Shown here in pieces: positions 1 to 6,682 of a stretch of DNA of 11,209 nt; position 1 is the first letter of the stretch, and each line of letters begins with the position of its first letter. The translations under genes were made by a program, and so were the position numbers. Where the stretch lies: positions 1-11,209 of the forward strand of contig CAJOOX010000103.1 in assembly GCA_905236195.1 (NCBI GenBank). The letters run 5' to 3'. Source of the DNA: an uncultured Bacteroidales bacterium. GTDB lineage: Bacteria; Bacteroidota; Bacteroidia; Bacteroidales; UBA3663. Below the pieces are notes generated by a model, which saw only the letters and a list, made by a program, of their open reading frames with translations, did no database searches and was not told the origin of the DNA.

Positions 1-1737
1 CTGTTCGTCGGAGAGGGCTTCAAACTCAGCGCCGGTCATGATTTCCCAAGGTTGAGGTTCCCCTTCGTGCATGATGCCGCACTGGCGTCCGATTTCCGCG
101 GCCGTGCCCAGGGTGTCTCCTGTGACAATAATAACGCGGATGCCGGCATTGCGGCAGGTACGGATGGCCTCGGGTACTTCGGGACGTACGGGATCCATGA
201 TTGCGGCTATGCCAGTGAAGATGAGGGGGCCGTCCTCAATGCGATAGGCAAAGCCCAGAGTGCGCATGGCCTGGGTTTGGAAACGCAACAGCATCTGCTG
301 AATCTCCTTCGCCGTAACCTTCGGGCCGGAAGGAGGTTCTGCGATGGCATCGCAATCGGCGAGGAGCAGTTCGGGCGCACCCTTGATGTAGGTAACCTCC
401 TTGCCACCCAGAGCAACGCTTCGCACAGTCGTCTCCATGCGTTTGCGTTCGGTGGAGAAGGGTATCTGGCGGAGGACAGGCAGCGACTGACGGATCGGGA
501 GATAGTCCATGCCGCGGTCGCGGAGCCACAGTAGTAGGGCTCCCTCGGTTGGATTGCCGAGAATGGCAGTCTGCTCCTCTTTGTCAGAAAGGTATGCGGT
601 GGTATTGGCAGCCAGACTCTCAGCCAGTACTTCGGGATTGCCGAGCCAGTCGGACAAGTTCTCGACGTGCATGCGGTTGAGGGTCAGTGTTCCGGTTTTG
701 TCGGTGCAGATGACAGTGGCGGCGCCCATGGTCTCGCAGGCATGAAGTTTGCGTACAAGGTTGTGCTCTTTGAGCATGCGCCGCATGGCCAGGGCCAGAC
801 TGAGAGTGATGCTGAGCGGCAGTCCCTCGGGAACGGCAACGGCGATCAGGGTGATAGCCAGCATGAAGGAATTGAGACCGTAATGGATGGTCTCAAGCAC
901 CGTTTCATCCTTTCCGTCGAAGAAGAGGAACCAGATGATGCGTCCGAACACGAAAGCCGCAGCTGCAACGAAAGCAATGGTGGACAGCCGTCGGCCCAGG
1001 ACATTGAGCTGTCGGTTGAGAGGCGTAGTGACCCCATTGTCGACGAGGGTGGCCTGAGCCACATGACCCTGTTCGGAGGCATCGCCTACGGCCGAAACTA
1101 CCATAGTGCCGTGTCCTTCGATGACGGTCGTGCCACGCAACAGCTGGTCGACGGGATAGGCGGTAGCTTCGCCGGAGGTCTGTTCGCCTGAGGGAAGGAA
1201 TTTGGGCGTCATAGGCTCGCCCGTGAGAATCGACTCGTTCACAGAGAGCGATACAGCCTCGATGAGAATGCCATCAGAGGGAATCTCATCTCCCGTCTCT
1301 ACAATCACCCAGTCTCCTTTGACCACCTCCCATCGTGCAATCTCGACCACGCGGTCCTTACCGTCAATATTGCGGATGACTCGCACGGGAGTATTGTCGT
1401 TTACCTGGTTGAGTATTTCGAACTCGCGTGAGGCCTTGACCTCGAAGACGAAGCCGACACCGGTGGCCAGCAGCAGGGCAATGAGCACACCGAAAGGTTC
1501 GAGGAAGACTTCTGTGCCTACATTGGGCAGTTTCCAGAACTCAAAGCAGGAGACGCCCATAGAAACCACCATAATGGCGAGGAGGACCAGGATAAGAGGA
1601 TCCCGGAACTTCTCGAGGAAAACTTTCCAGAGCGGTTCTCTCTCGGGCGGTGTAAGCCGGTTGACGCCGTGGAGCTGTCGTTGTCTGGCGACTTGTTCGG
1701 GCGTAAGTGGAGCGCTATGCTGTCTGAGTTCGGTCAT
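1..1737 (-). CDS. Calcium-translocating P-type ATPase, PMCA (P2B) type; N-terminal 579 residues, C-terminus cut by window edge
   Basis: Integral membrane pump that should use ATP to export Ca2+ from the cytoplasm. Reading from ATG at 1737-1735, the frame stays open to base 1, and the C-terminal membrane helices lie outside the window. Landmarks seen: a cation-ATPase N-terminal segment (about 1-45), helices M1-M2 (about 45-95), actuator-domain TGEP at 172-175, M3-M4 with PEGLP at 303-307, the phosphorylated Asp346 in DKTGTLT, the nucleotide-binding F427-SxExKRM434 element, KGAPE at 452-456, MDP at 514-516 and TGDT at 539-542. The segment AVAVPEGLPLSITLSLALAM resembles P2B plasma-membrane calcium pumps more than P2A/SERCA. 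Transport specificity is inferred, because M5-M6 are not visible. It is transcribed leftward from its own promoter at 1775-1806, divergently from the tRNA-Arg unit. No frameshift or missing catalytic residue is seen. Confidence 0.95.
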   Translation of the reverse strand, partial: MTELRQHSAPLTPEQVARQRQLHGVNRLTPPEREPLWKVFLEKFRDPLILVLLAIMVVSMGVSCFEFWKLPNVGTEVFLEPFGVLIALLLATGVGFVFEVKASREFEILNQVNDNTPVRVIRNIDGKDRVVEIARWEVVKGDWVIVETGDEIPSDGILIEAVSLSVNESILTGEPMTPKFLPSGEQTSGEATAYPVDQLLRGTTVIEGHGTMVVSAVGDASEQGHVAQATLVDNGVTTPLNRQLNVLGRRLSTIAFVAAAAFVFGRIIWFLFFDGKDETVLETIHYGLNSFMLAITLIAVAVPEGLPLSITLSLALAMRRMLKEHNLVRKLHACETMGAATVICTDKTGTLTLNRMHVENLSDWLGNPEVLAESLAANTTAYLSDKEEQTAILGNPTEGALLLWLRDRGMDYLPIRQSLPVLRQIPFSTERKRMETTVRSVALGGKEVTYIKGAPELLLADCDAIAEPPSGPKVTAKEIQQMLLRFQTQAMRTLGFAYRIEDGPLIFTGIAAIMDPVRPEVPEAIRTCRNAGIRVIIVTGDTLGTAAEIGRQCGIMHEGEPQPWEIMTGAEFEALSDEQ

Positions 1738-1774
1738 GAATGTAAAAAGACACAATTTTGCCGTTTTTGTGTGG

Positions 1775-1806
1775 CAAAAATACGAAAATTTTAGGAGAAA
1801 CACAAA
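1775..1806 (-). promoter_or_regulatory. Bacteroidetes-type promoter for the P-type ATPase
   Basis: On the minus strand, TTTG (1806-1803) is followed by a 20-bp spacer and TATTTTTG (1782-1775). This matches the Bacteroidetes housekeeping pattern TTTG-N19-21-TAnnTTTG exactly. Transcription should begin about 5-8 nt further left, giving a leader of roughly 30 nt before the ATG at 1737. No Shine-Dalgarno-like sequence is visible in that leader, which is common in this phylum. Confidence 0.75.
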
Positions 1807-1832
1807 TCTGAGGACAAATAAAATGGAAAATA

Positions 1833-1864
1833 TTTGCTTTTTTATGATTATTTTTGTATCTTTG
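1833..1864 (+). promoter_or_regulatory. Bacteroidetes-type promoter for tRNA-Arg and probably oadB
   Basis: TTTG at 1833-1836, a 20-bp spacer, then TATCTTTG at 1857-1864 fit the TTTG-N19-21-TAnnTTTG consensus perfectly. It lies 63 bp upstream of the tRNA, so the primary transcript would carry a 5' leader of about 55 nt. That leader contains a small inverted repeat (GAACCG 1885-1890 with CGGTTC 1898-1903) of unknown significance. The two divergent -33 elements are only 26 bp apart, so the promoters share an A/T-rich upstream region. No other consensus promoter is visible before oadB. Confidence 0.78.
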
Positions 1865-1927
1865 CACCGATTTTGCATTCAAAAGAACCGTTTATGGCGG
1901 TTCGGCGAGTCACGAAACGAAGTTCAG

Positions 1928-1999
1928 GGTTGGATAGTTCAACGGATAGAATAGAGGTTTCCTAAACCTTAGATCTGGGTTCGATTCCCAGTCCGACTA
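1928..1999 (+). tRNA. tRNA-Arg, anticodon CCU (reads AGG)
   Basis: The 72 nt fold as a standard cloverleaf. The acceptor stem pairs GGTTGGA (1928-1934) with TCCGACT (1992-1998), with G-U at the first pair. The D-arm follows as TAGTTCAACGGATAGAAT. The anticodon stem-loop is GAGGT-TTCCTAA-ACCTT with CCT at 1961-1963. After a 4-nt variable loop comes the T-arm CTGGG-TTCGATT-CCCAG (1975-1991). The discriminator is A1999. CCA is not encoded (the sequence continues CAAAC), so it would be added after transcription. There is no terminator between this tRNA and oadB, which begins 39 nt downstream, so co-transcription is likely. Confidence 0.92.
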
Positions 2000-2038
2000 C
2001 AAACGAATTGCGAAGAAACGAAGCATTTTAAATTTTAA

Positions 2039-3196
2039 ATGGAGCAACTGGATTTTTTCATTCAAAATCTTCAATATCTCTGGCACTACACGGGTATTGC
2101 CAATGTGACCTGGGGTAACGTCATCATGACGCTGGTAGGCATCTTCTTTATCTATTTGGCCACTGCCAAAAAGTTTGAGCCCATGCTGCTGATACCCATT
2201 GGGTTTGGTATCCTTGTCGGCAATATCCCGTTTCCCTTAGAAGCCGGTTTGAGAATCGGTATTTATGAGGAAGGCTCGGTACTGAATATTCTTTACAGCG
2301 GCGTGAAACAGGGATGGTATCCTCCGCTTATCTTTTTGGGTATTGGTGCCATGACCGATTTCTCGGCGCTGATTGCGAATCCGAAACTGATTCTGGTCGG
2401 CGCGGCAGCACAGTTTGGTATATTCGGTGCTTATGTATTGTCGCTTGCTTTGGGTTTTACGCCAAGTGAGGCCGGTGCTATCGGAATCATAGGAGGCGCT
2501 GACGGTCCCACAGCTATTTTCTTGTCGTCCAAGTTGGCTCCCCACCTGATGGGGGCTATTGCAGTTGCTGCCTATTCCTACATGGCACTGATTCCTGTTT
2601 TCCAACCGCCGGTCATGAAATTGCTGACTACAGAAAAGGAGCGCCGCATTCGCATGAAGGCACCGGGAGCTGTATCCCATAAGCAGAAGGTGATGTTCCC
2701 CATCATCGGTCTGTTGCTGACATGCTATATCATTCCTTCGGGTCTTCCCCTCTTGGGCATGCTCTTCTTCGGCAATATTATCAAGGAATGCGGTGTTACA
2801 AAGCGCCTGTGCGACACCGCCAAGGGTCCCCTCATCGACATCGTGACCATACTGCTGGGCTTCACCGTAGGATGCTCAACCCAAGCTTCGACATTCCTGA
2901 CGGCAGACTCCATTCTGGTGTTCGGTATCGGGGCCTTCTCTTTTATTGTAGCCACTGCTTCCGGTGTGTTGTTTGTGAAGTTCTTCAACCTCTTCTTGAA
3001 AGAAGGAAACAAACTGAACCCGCTGATCGGTAATGCCGGCGTGTCTGCAGTACCGGATGCTGCCCGTATCTCACAGAATGTGGGTCTGGAATACGATTCC
3101 ACGAACTATCTGCTGATGCATGCCATGGGTCCCAATGTGGCCGGTGTGATCGGTTCGGCCGTAGCTGCAGGTATCCTGCTGGCCTTCCTAGGATAA
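2039..3196 (+). CDS. oadB: Na+-translocating decarboxylase, beta subunit (OadB/GcdB/MmdB family)
   Basis: A 385-residue, very hydrophobic membrane protein. In this family the beta subunit decarboxylates carboxybiotin on the carrier protein and couples this to Na+ export across the inner membrane. Visible signatures are GGADGPTAI (152-160) with Asp155, matching the essential aspartate (Asp203) of Klebsiella OadB; AYSYMALIP with Tyr181, the same distance downstream as Tyr229 there; and MGPNVAGVIGSAVAAG (363-378) with Asn366 near the C-terminus. Length is close to the usual 375-435. The start at 2039 follows an A/T-rich leader with no clear Shine-Dalgarno. Sequence alone does not distinguish oxaloacetate, methylmalonyl-CoA or glutaconyl-CoA systems, so the symbol stands for the family. 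The carboxyltransferase, biotin-carrier and gamma/delta genes are not adjacent: upstream is tRNA-Arg, downstream mscL. Confidence 0.95.
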   Translation: MEQLDFFIQNLQYLWHYTGIANVTWGNVIMTLVGIFFIYLATAKKFEPMLLIPIGFGILVGNIPFPLEAGLRIGIYEEGSVLNILYSGVKQGWYPPLIFLGIGAMTDFSALIANPKLILVGAAAQFGIFGAYVLSLALGFTPSEAGAIGIIGGADGPTAIFLSSKLAPHLMGAIAVAAYSYMALIPVFQPPVMKLLTTEKERRIRMKAPGAVSHKQKVMFPIIGLLLTCYIIPSGLPLLGMLFFGNIIKECGVTKRLCDTAKGPLIDIVTILLGFTVGCSTQASTFLTADSILVFGIGAFSFIVATASGVLFVKFFNLFLKEGNKLNPLIGNAGVSAVPDAARISQNVGLEYDSTNYLLMHAMGPNVAGVIGSAVAAGILLAFLG

Positions 3197-3274
3197 AATA
3201 ATGACGAAATGTCAAAATGACGGCATATCGTTATAACGAAATATCAATTTAATCAATTTTAATCTGAATTAATT
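3197..3274 (+). other. A/T-rich intergenic spacer with a palindrome and an imperfect direct repeat
   Basis: This 78-bp gap between oadB and mscL holds a perfect 12-bp palindrome, TCGTTATAACGA (3228-3239), and an imperfect direct repeat, ACGAAATGTCA (3204-3214) and ACGAAATATCA (3236-3246; 10 of 11 match). No TTTG/TAnnTTTG promoter and no hairpin with a T-tract is seen, so mscL may be transcribed from upstream. The palindrome could be an operator or chance in A/T-rich DNA. Confidence 0.4.
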
Positions 3275-3700
3275 ATGTCAATGCTCAAAGAATTCAAAGA
3301 ATTTGCCATGCGCGGCAACGTCGTAGATATGGCAGTCGGTGTTGTTATTGGCGGTGCCTTTGGCAAGATTGTCACCTCTTTGGTGAATGACGTCATCATG
3401 CCCCCCATTGGAATGTTGCTTGGCAACGCCAACTTCACGGATTTGAAGTGGGTCATGAAGGAAGCAGTTATGGAAGGCGAGAATGTTATTACGCCTGCCG
3501 TAAGCCTGAACTATGGTAACTTTATCCAGGTGATTATCGACTTCCTGCTTGTAGCCCTTGCCATCTTCTTCCTGGTGAAGGCCATCAATGCACTGAACCG
3601 CAAGAAAGAAGAGGCTCCTGCAGCCCCCGCACCTGATCCGGAGCCCACGAAAGAAGAGAAGCTCCTGACCGAAATCCGTGATCTTCTGGCTAAGAAATGA
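3275..3700 (+). CDS. mscL: Large-conductance mechanosensitive channel MscL
   Basis: A 141-residue inner-membrane channel that opens under high membrane tension to release solutes during hypo-osmotic shock; the family forms a pentamer. The N-terminal amphipathic stretch MLKEFKEFAMRGNVVDMAVGV is the family hallmark. TM1 spans about 16-45, including VIGGAFGKIVTSLVNDVIMPP; a periplasmic loop about 46-77; TM2 about 80-104 (FIQVIIDFLLVALAIFFLVK). A Pro/Ala-rich linker (113-124) leads to the C-terminal amphipathic helix KEEKLLTEIRDLLAKK. Length matches the usual 130-150. The next ATG, two codons in, could also serve as start; the first was chosen because it keeps the full N-terminus. Its stop overlaps the nusB start (ATGA), suggesting translational coupling. 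Confidence 0.97.
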   Translation: MSMLKEFKEFAMRGNVVDMAVGVVIGGAFGKIVTSLVNDVIMPPIGMLLGNANFTDLKWVMKEAVMEGENVITPAVSLNYGNFIQVIIDFLLVALAIFFLVKAINALNRKKEEAPAAPAPDPEPTKEEKLLTEIRDLLAKK

Positions 3701-4620
3701 TCAACCGTCAGCTGATTCGTATCAAAACCGTACAGCTCGTCTATTCCGACCTGCAGGCCAACCGGCCCAAGCATGAGGTGGACGGCGAGATGCTGAGCGC
3801 GGTAGAGTCTTCGTGGAAACTCTATAACTATCTGTTGGCTCTCATCGTGAAGGTAACAGAGTGGCGCCGCCAACAATTGGAAGCGGGTCGCTCGAAGTAT
3901 ATACCTTCGGATGAGGAACGTATGCCGAATCTCCGGTTTGTGAACAACCGTGTGGCACGGCTCATTGCCGAAGATGGGAAGGTGCTGAATTACTGCGAAG
4001 AGAACACCCTGACCTCGGATTTCGATACGGATCTGTACCGAGCCCTATGGGAGCAGATTGAGGCGCTGCCGCTCTATCAGAATTACATGAGTGCCCCGAA
4101 GGCCCCCGATTTCGATAACGACAAGGCATTGTGGCTGGAAATCCTGAACCAGGTGTTCCCCAACTGCCAACAGTTGGACGAGACACTCGAGAGCCGCGAC
4201 ATCTTCTGGAACGACGATCTGGCAGTAGTGCTGTCGTATGCAGTGAAAGCTGTGCAGCGCATGAAAGAAAACGACCAAACCGTACATCTCGCCAAGATGT
4301 TTGCCAGCGAGGAGGACCGCAAATTCGCCAACGGACTGTATCACCAGACATTGGATCACATCCACGAATACATTCCGATGGTGAATGAAGTGGCCTCCAA
4401 CTGGGAAAGCGAACGTATGGCTGTGATGGACAAGGTCATCATGGCTACAGCCATTGCCGAGTTGATCCACTTTGCCGACATTCCGGTGCGCATCACCCTG
4501 AATGAATATATTGAGTTGGCGAAATATTATTCTTCACCCAACTCGTCGAAGTTCGTCAACGGTGTTCTCGACCGTGTGGTGGCCAAACTGCGCGAAGAGG
4601 GCCGTATTATTAAACCCTAA
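3697..4620 (+). CDS. nusB: Transcription antitermination factor NusB, long Bacteroidetes form
   Basis: A 307-residue cytoplasmic protein. In the family, NusB binds boxA RNA with NusE (ribosomal protein S10) and supports antitermination, especially of rRNA operons. E. coli NusB is about 139 residues; this one is more than twice that. The C-terminal part (about 205-300) carries the NusB signatures: an all-helical region, VMDKVIMATAIAELIHF (243-259), ITLNEYIELAKYYS (266-279) and SSKFVNGVLDRV (283-294). The N-terminus RQLIRIKTVQLVYSDLQ (4-20) resembles NusB helix 1. The segment between (about 25-200) is an extra helical region typical of Bacteroidetes homologues, function unknown to me. The start overlaps the mscL stop by 4 nt. 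yajC follows after 14 nt, as in other Bacteroidales. Confidence 0.93.
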   Translation: MINRQLIRIKTVQLVYSDLQANRPKHEVDGEMLSAVESSWKLYNYLLALIVKVTEWRRQQLEAGRSKYIPSDEERMPNLRFVNNRVARLIAEDGKVLNYCEENTLTSDFDTDLYRALWEQIEALPLYQNYMSAPKAPDFDNDKALWLEILNQVFPNCQQLDETLESRDIFWNDDLAVVLSYAVKAVQRMKENDQTVHLAKMFASEEDRKFANGLYHQTLDHIHEYIPMVNEVASNWESERMAVMDKVIMATAIAELIHFADIPVRITLNEYIELAKYYSSPNSSKFVNGVLDRVVAKLREEGRIIKP

Positions 4621-4634
4621 GATAACAAAAGAAC

Positions 4635-4988
4635 ATGTTAGAAACCATTTTACTGCAGGCCGGTCAGCCCCAGGGTAACGGCTGGTCCAGTTGGATTTTC
4701 ATCATCCTGATCGTTGTAGTGTTCTACTTTTTCATGATTCGTCCCCAACAACAGCAGCAGAAGAAACTGAAGGAGGAACGCAACAGCATGAAGACAGGAG
4801 ACAACGTGGTAACGACAGGCGGTGTTTACGGAAAAATCGACGGTATCGTGAAAAAAGCGAACCGTAAGGGAGAGGAAGAAGTGGAAAGCTTCATCCTCCG
4901 CGTCAAGCCCGAATACACAACACGTATTCAGGTGAACCGTGACTGCGTTTACAAGGATCTGTCCGACGTTCAGCAGGCCAACAAATAA
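4635..4988 (+). CDS. yajC: Preprotein translocase accessory subunit YajC
   Basis: A 117-residue single-pass inner-membrane protein that associates with SecDF in the Sec export pathway. One transmembrane helix lies at about 19-35 and runs directly into the hallmark YFFMIRPQQQQQKK. This is followed by MKTGDNVVTTGGVYGKIDGI (52-71), the conserved cytoplasmic beta region. Length is close to the usual 85-120. It sits 14 nt after nusB with no promoter between, so it is probably co-transcribed. secDF is not in this window. An intrinsic terminator follows 15 nt after the stop, making yajC the apparent last gene of the upstream transcript. Confidence 0.96.
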   Translation: MLETILLQAGQPQGNGWSSWIFIILIVVVFYFFMIRPQQQQQKKLKEERNSMKTGDNVVTTGGVYGKIDGIVKKANRKGEEEVESFILRVKPEYTTRIQVNRDCVYKDLSDVQQANK

Positions 4989-5003
4989 ACAAATCCAAAA
5001 TAC

Positions 5004-5040
5004 AGACCGCTGACGTTTCAGTCGGCGGTCTTTCTGTTTT
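5004..5040 (+). terminator. Intrinsic terminator after yajC, abutting the next start codon
   Basis: AGACCGCTGAC (5004-5014) pairs with GTCGGCGGTCT (5021-5031) over 11 bp including one G-U pair, closing a 6-nt loop, followed by the T-rich tail TTTCTGTTTT (5031-5040). It is the strongest hairpin I found in the window. It ends 3 nt before the ATG of the YbbR-like gene, leaving no room for a promoter between, so it may act as a partial terminator or attenuator for the downstream genes. Confidence 0.85.
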
Positions 5041-5043
5041 CCG

Positions 5044-6057
5044 ATGGACCGCAAATCCCCCTTTGTACGAAGTTTCCGTGACCTGAAGGCCGTGTTTAAG
5101 CGAACACGTCGCCGTGAGGTGCTCATCTTCACGGCATTTATCCTTATGTCGCTATTCTTCTGGGTGGTCGAGACGGCCCGCGAACAGAACGATGCGGAGA
5201 TAACGGTTGCTTTCATCATCGAAAACCAGCCCGATAACAAAGTATTCACTACCCCGGTGCCCGAAAAGATACATTTCCATATCCGGGACATCAACATGAA
5301 CCTGCTGTCGTATGACTATGGCAACGAAGTGAAAGACCTCCGTGTGGATTTCAACCGCTATGCCGACGTGTCGGGCAATTTCCGTATCTCAGCTGCCGAG
5401 ATGCAGTCGCTCATCCTGGCGGACCTGTTGCCTACGACGCAGATTACAGCCATTGCGCCGGCGCTCATCGATGCACGCTATGCGACAGCTGATGGCAAGA
5501 AGCTGCCTGTGCGGCTCAATATCGACTATCGTCCGGCCGACAACTACCGGTGTCAGCCAGTAAGATTCAGTCCGGAATCGGTGCTGGTGCATGCACCAGC
5601 TGTGATGCTGGACACGATGACGATGGTGACGATGCTTCCGAAACGGTACTATCAGTTGACGGACACGCTCTCAGAAAAGGTCCGTCTGCTGTCTCCCGTC
5701 GGTGTGAACCTTTCGCCCGATTCTATAAATATACGCATCCCTGTACTGCAGTATGTTGAGCGGACGTTCAGCAACCTTCCCGTGGAGACTTCTTATGTGC
5801 CCGACGGCCATCGGTTGAATATTTTCCCCGACAGGGTCACGGTGACCTGTCTGGTGGATGTGTCCCACTACCGGAAATTGTCGGCCGACGACATTACGCT
5901 GACAGTGTCATATCTGGACATTCTGTATGAAAAGAAACGCAAGATACCCATCCGGTTGAAATACCGGCTGCGTTCCGATCTGAATGATGAGATCATCACT
6001 AACCTGCGCGTCATTCCCGACAGTGTGGAATATGTGGACGAGCGGGGAGTCTGGTGA
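5044..6057 (+). CDS. YbbR-like (CdaR-family) membrane-anchored protein
   Basis: A 337-residue protein with a basic N-terminus (1-24), one membrane anchor (about 25-43, VLIFTAFILMSLFFWVVE) and an extracytoplasmic part of about 290 residues. The outer part is built of repeated beta-rich YbbR-type units: a recurring x-P-[DE]-[SR]-[VI] motif entering a beta strand is seen at 176-182 (SPESVLV), 224-230 (SPDSINI), 261-267 (PDRVTVT) and 324-330 (IPDSVEY), with a weaker one at 72-78. In Firmicutes the YbbR protein CdaR regulates the c-di-AMP cyclase CdaA; no cyclase gene is present here, so that role cannot be transferred. The position between yajC and coaE is typical of Bacteroidales. The ATG at 5044 is chosen because the next in-frame ATG falls inside the membrane helix. 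The start lies directly behind a terminator hairpin. Confidence 0.85.
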   Translation: MDRKSPFVRSFRDLKAVFKRTRRREVLIFTAFILMSLFFWVVETAREQNDAEITVAFIIENQPDNKVFTTPVPEKIHFHIRDINMNLLSYDYGNEVKDLRVDFNRYADVSGNFRISAAEMQSLILADLLPTTQITAIAPALIDARYATADGKKLPVRLNIDYRPADNYRCQPVRFSPESVLVHAPAVMLDTMTMVTMLPKRYYQLTDTLSEKVRLLSPVGVNLSPDSINIRIPVLQYVERTFSNLPVETSYVPDGHRLNIFPDRVTVTCLVDVSHYRKLSADDITLTVSYLDILYEKKRKIPIRLKYRLRSDLNDEIITNLRVIPDSVEYVDERGVW

Positions 6058-6075
6058 AAAAATATTGAACCCCAT

Positions 6076-6645
6076 ATGTTGACAGCCATTACAGGAGGCA
6101 TAGGTACAGGAAAATCCATCGTATCGCGACTGCTGCGTACGATGGGTTATGCCGTCTATGACTGCGACCGCGAAGCCAAACGGCTCATGAACGAAGACCC
6201 CAGTGTGAAAGCGTCGCTCATCGCTGCCTTCGGAGCACATATATATAATAAGGAGGGACAGCTCGACCGCAAGGCGCTGGCGGCTGTCATCTTCAACAAC
6301 AGCGAGTCCCTGCAGCGTGCCAATGCCATTATTCATCCGGCCACCTTTGACGATTTGGAAAGGTGGAAACAACGACAGCAGGGGAGATGTTTTTTCGAGA
6401 GCGCCATCCTGTGGGAAAGCGGTTTCGACCGGCAGGCCGACGAGATATGGAGCATCACTGCCCCGCTGGAACTCCGTATCTCCCGAGTGCAAATTCGGGA
6501 CCACAGTACCCGGGAACAAATTCTGGCCCGTATCCGTTCCCAAATGCCGCAGGACGAGAAAGACCGCAGGGCCCATCATGTCATCCACAACGATGCCGGC
6601 CATTCCGTCATTGCCCAGGTGAATGCCCTTCTGGCAGGAAAATAA
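6076..6645 (+). CDS. coaE: Dephospho-CoA kinase
   Basis: Cytoplasmic enzyme of the last step of coenzyme A synthesis: it phosphorylates the 3'-hydroxyl of the dephospho-CoA ribose using ATP. The 189-residue length is near the family norm of about 200. The P-loop GGIGTGKS lies at 7-14, the substrate-site acidic motif YDCDREAKRL at 28-37 (Asp29, Asp31), IIHPATF at 85-91 (His87-Pro88), and the FESAILWESGF segment at 107-117 where the family has its P-x-L-[FL]-E core. Several Arg residues of the lid region follow (LRISRVQIRDHSTREQI). It starts 18 nt after the YbbR-like stop, indicating co-transcription. No promoter is visible between the two. Confidence 0.96.
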   Translation: MLTAITGGIGTGKSIVSRLLRTMGYAVYDCDREAKRLMNEDPSVKASLIAAFGAHIYNKEGQLDRKALAAVIFNNSESLQRANAIIHPATFDDLERWKQRQQGRCFFESAILWESGFDRQADEIWSITAPLELRISRVQIRDHSTREQILARIRSQMPQDEKDRRAHHVIHNDAGHSVIAQVNALLAGK

Positions 6646-6648
6646 TTC

Positions 6649-6677
6649 TCAGACATTATCCTTCAGACATCAGACAT
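6649..6677 (+). repeat. Three copies of a TCAGACAT repeat in the coaE-macroglobulin gap
   Basis: TCAGACAT occurs at 6649-6656, 6663-6670 and 6670-6677 (the last two share one T), placed 14 and 7 bp apart, that is, in a 7-bp register. The repeats fill most of the 37-bp gap and end 5 bp before the ATG of the alpha-2-macroglobulin gene. They could be a regulatory or slippage-prone leader sequence; no function is shown. No consensus promoter or terminator is seen in this gap. Confidence 0.6.
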
Positions 6678-6682
6678 CCTAT

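Noticed and set aside
1202..1954. A 250-codon plus-strand open frame opposite the ATPase start and running into the tRNA
   Set aside because: It is antisense to a clear P-type ATPase with all catalytic motifs, crosses both promoters and ends inside the tRNA; its translation is Ser/Thr/Arg-rich with no recognisable family.
1928..1999. tRNA-Arg as an integration (att) site for a mobile element
   Set aside because: No integrase, no duplicated tRNA 3' end and no accessory genes are present; the neighbours on both sides are ordinary chromosomal genes.
4745..4765. CAA/CAG-rich run as a possible microsatellite
   Set aside because: It encodes the Gln run of the YajC hallmark after the membrane helix (RPQQQQQKK), which is normal for this family.
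5908..6603. A 231-codon minus-strand open frame opposite the YbbR-like gene and coaE
   Set aside because: It overlaps two well-supported genes, has no promoter-like sequence, and resembles no family; it is explained as a shadow of GC-rich codons.
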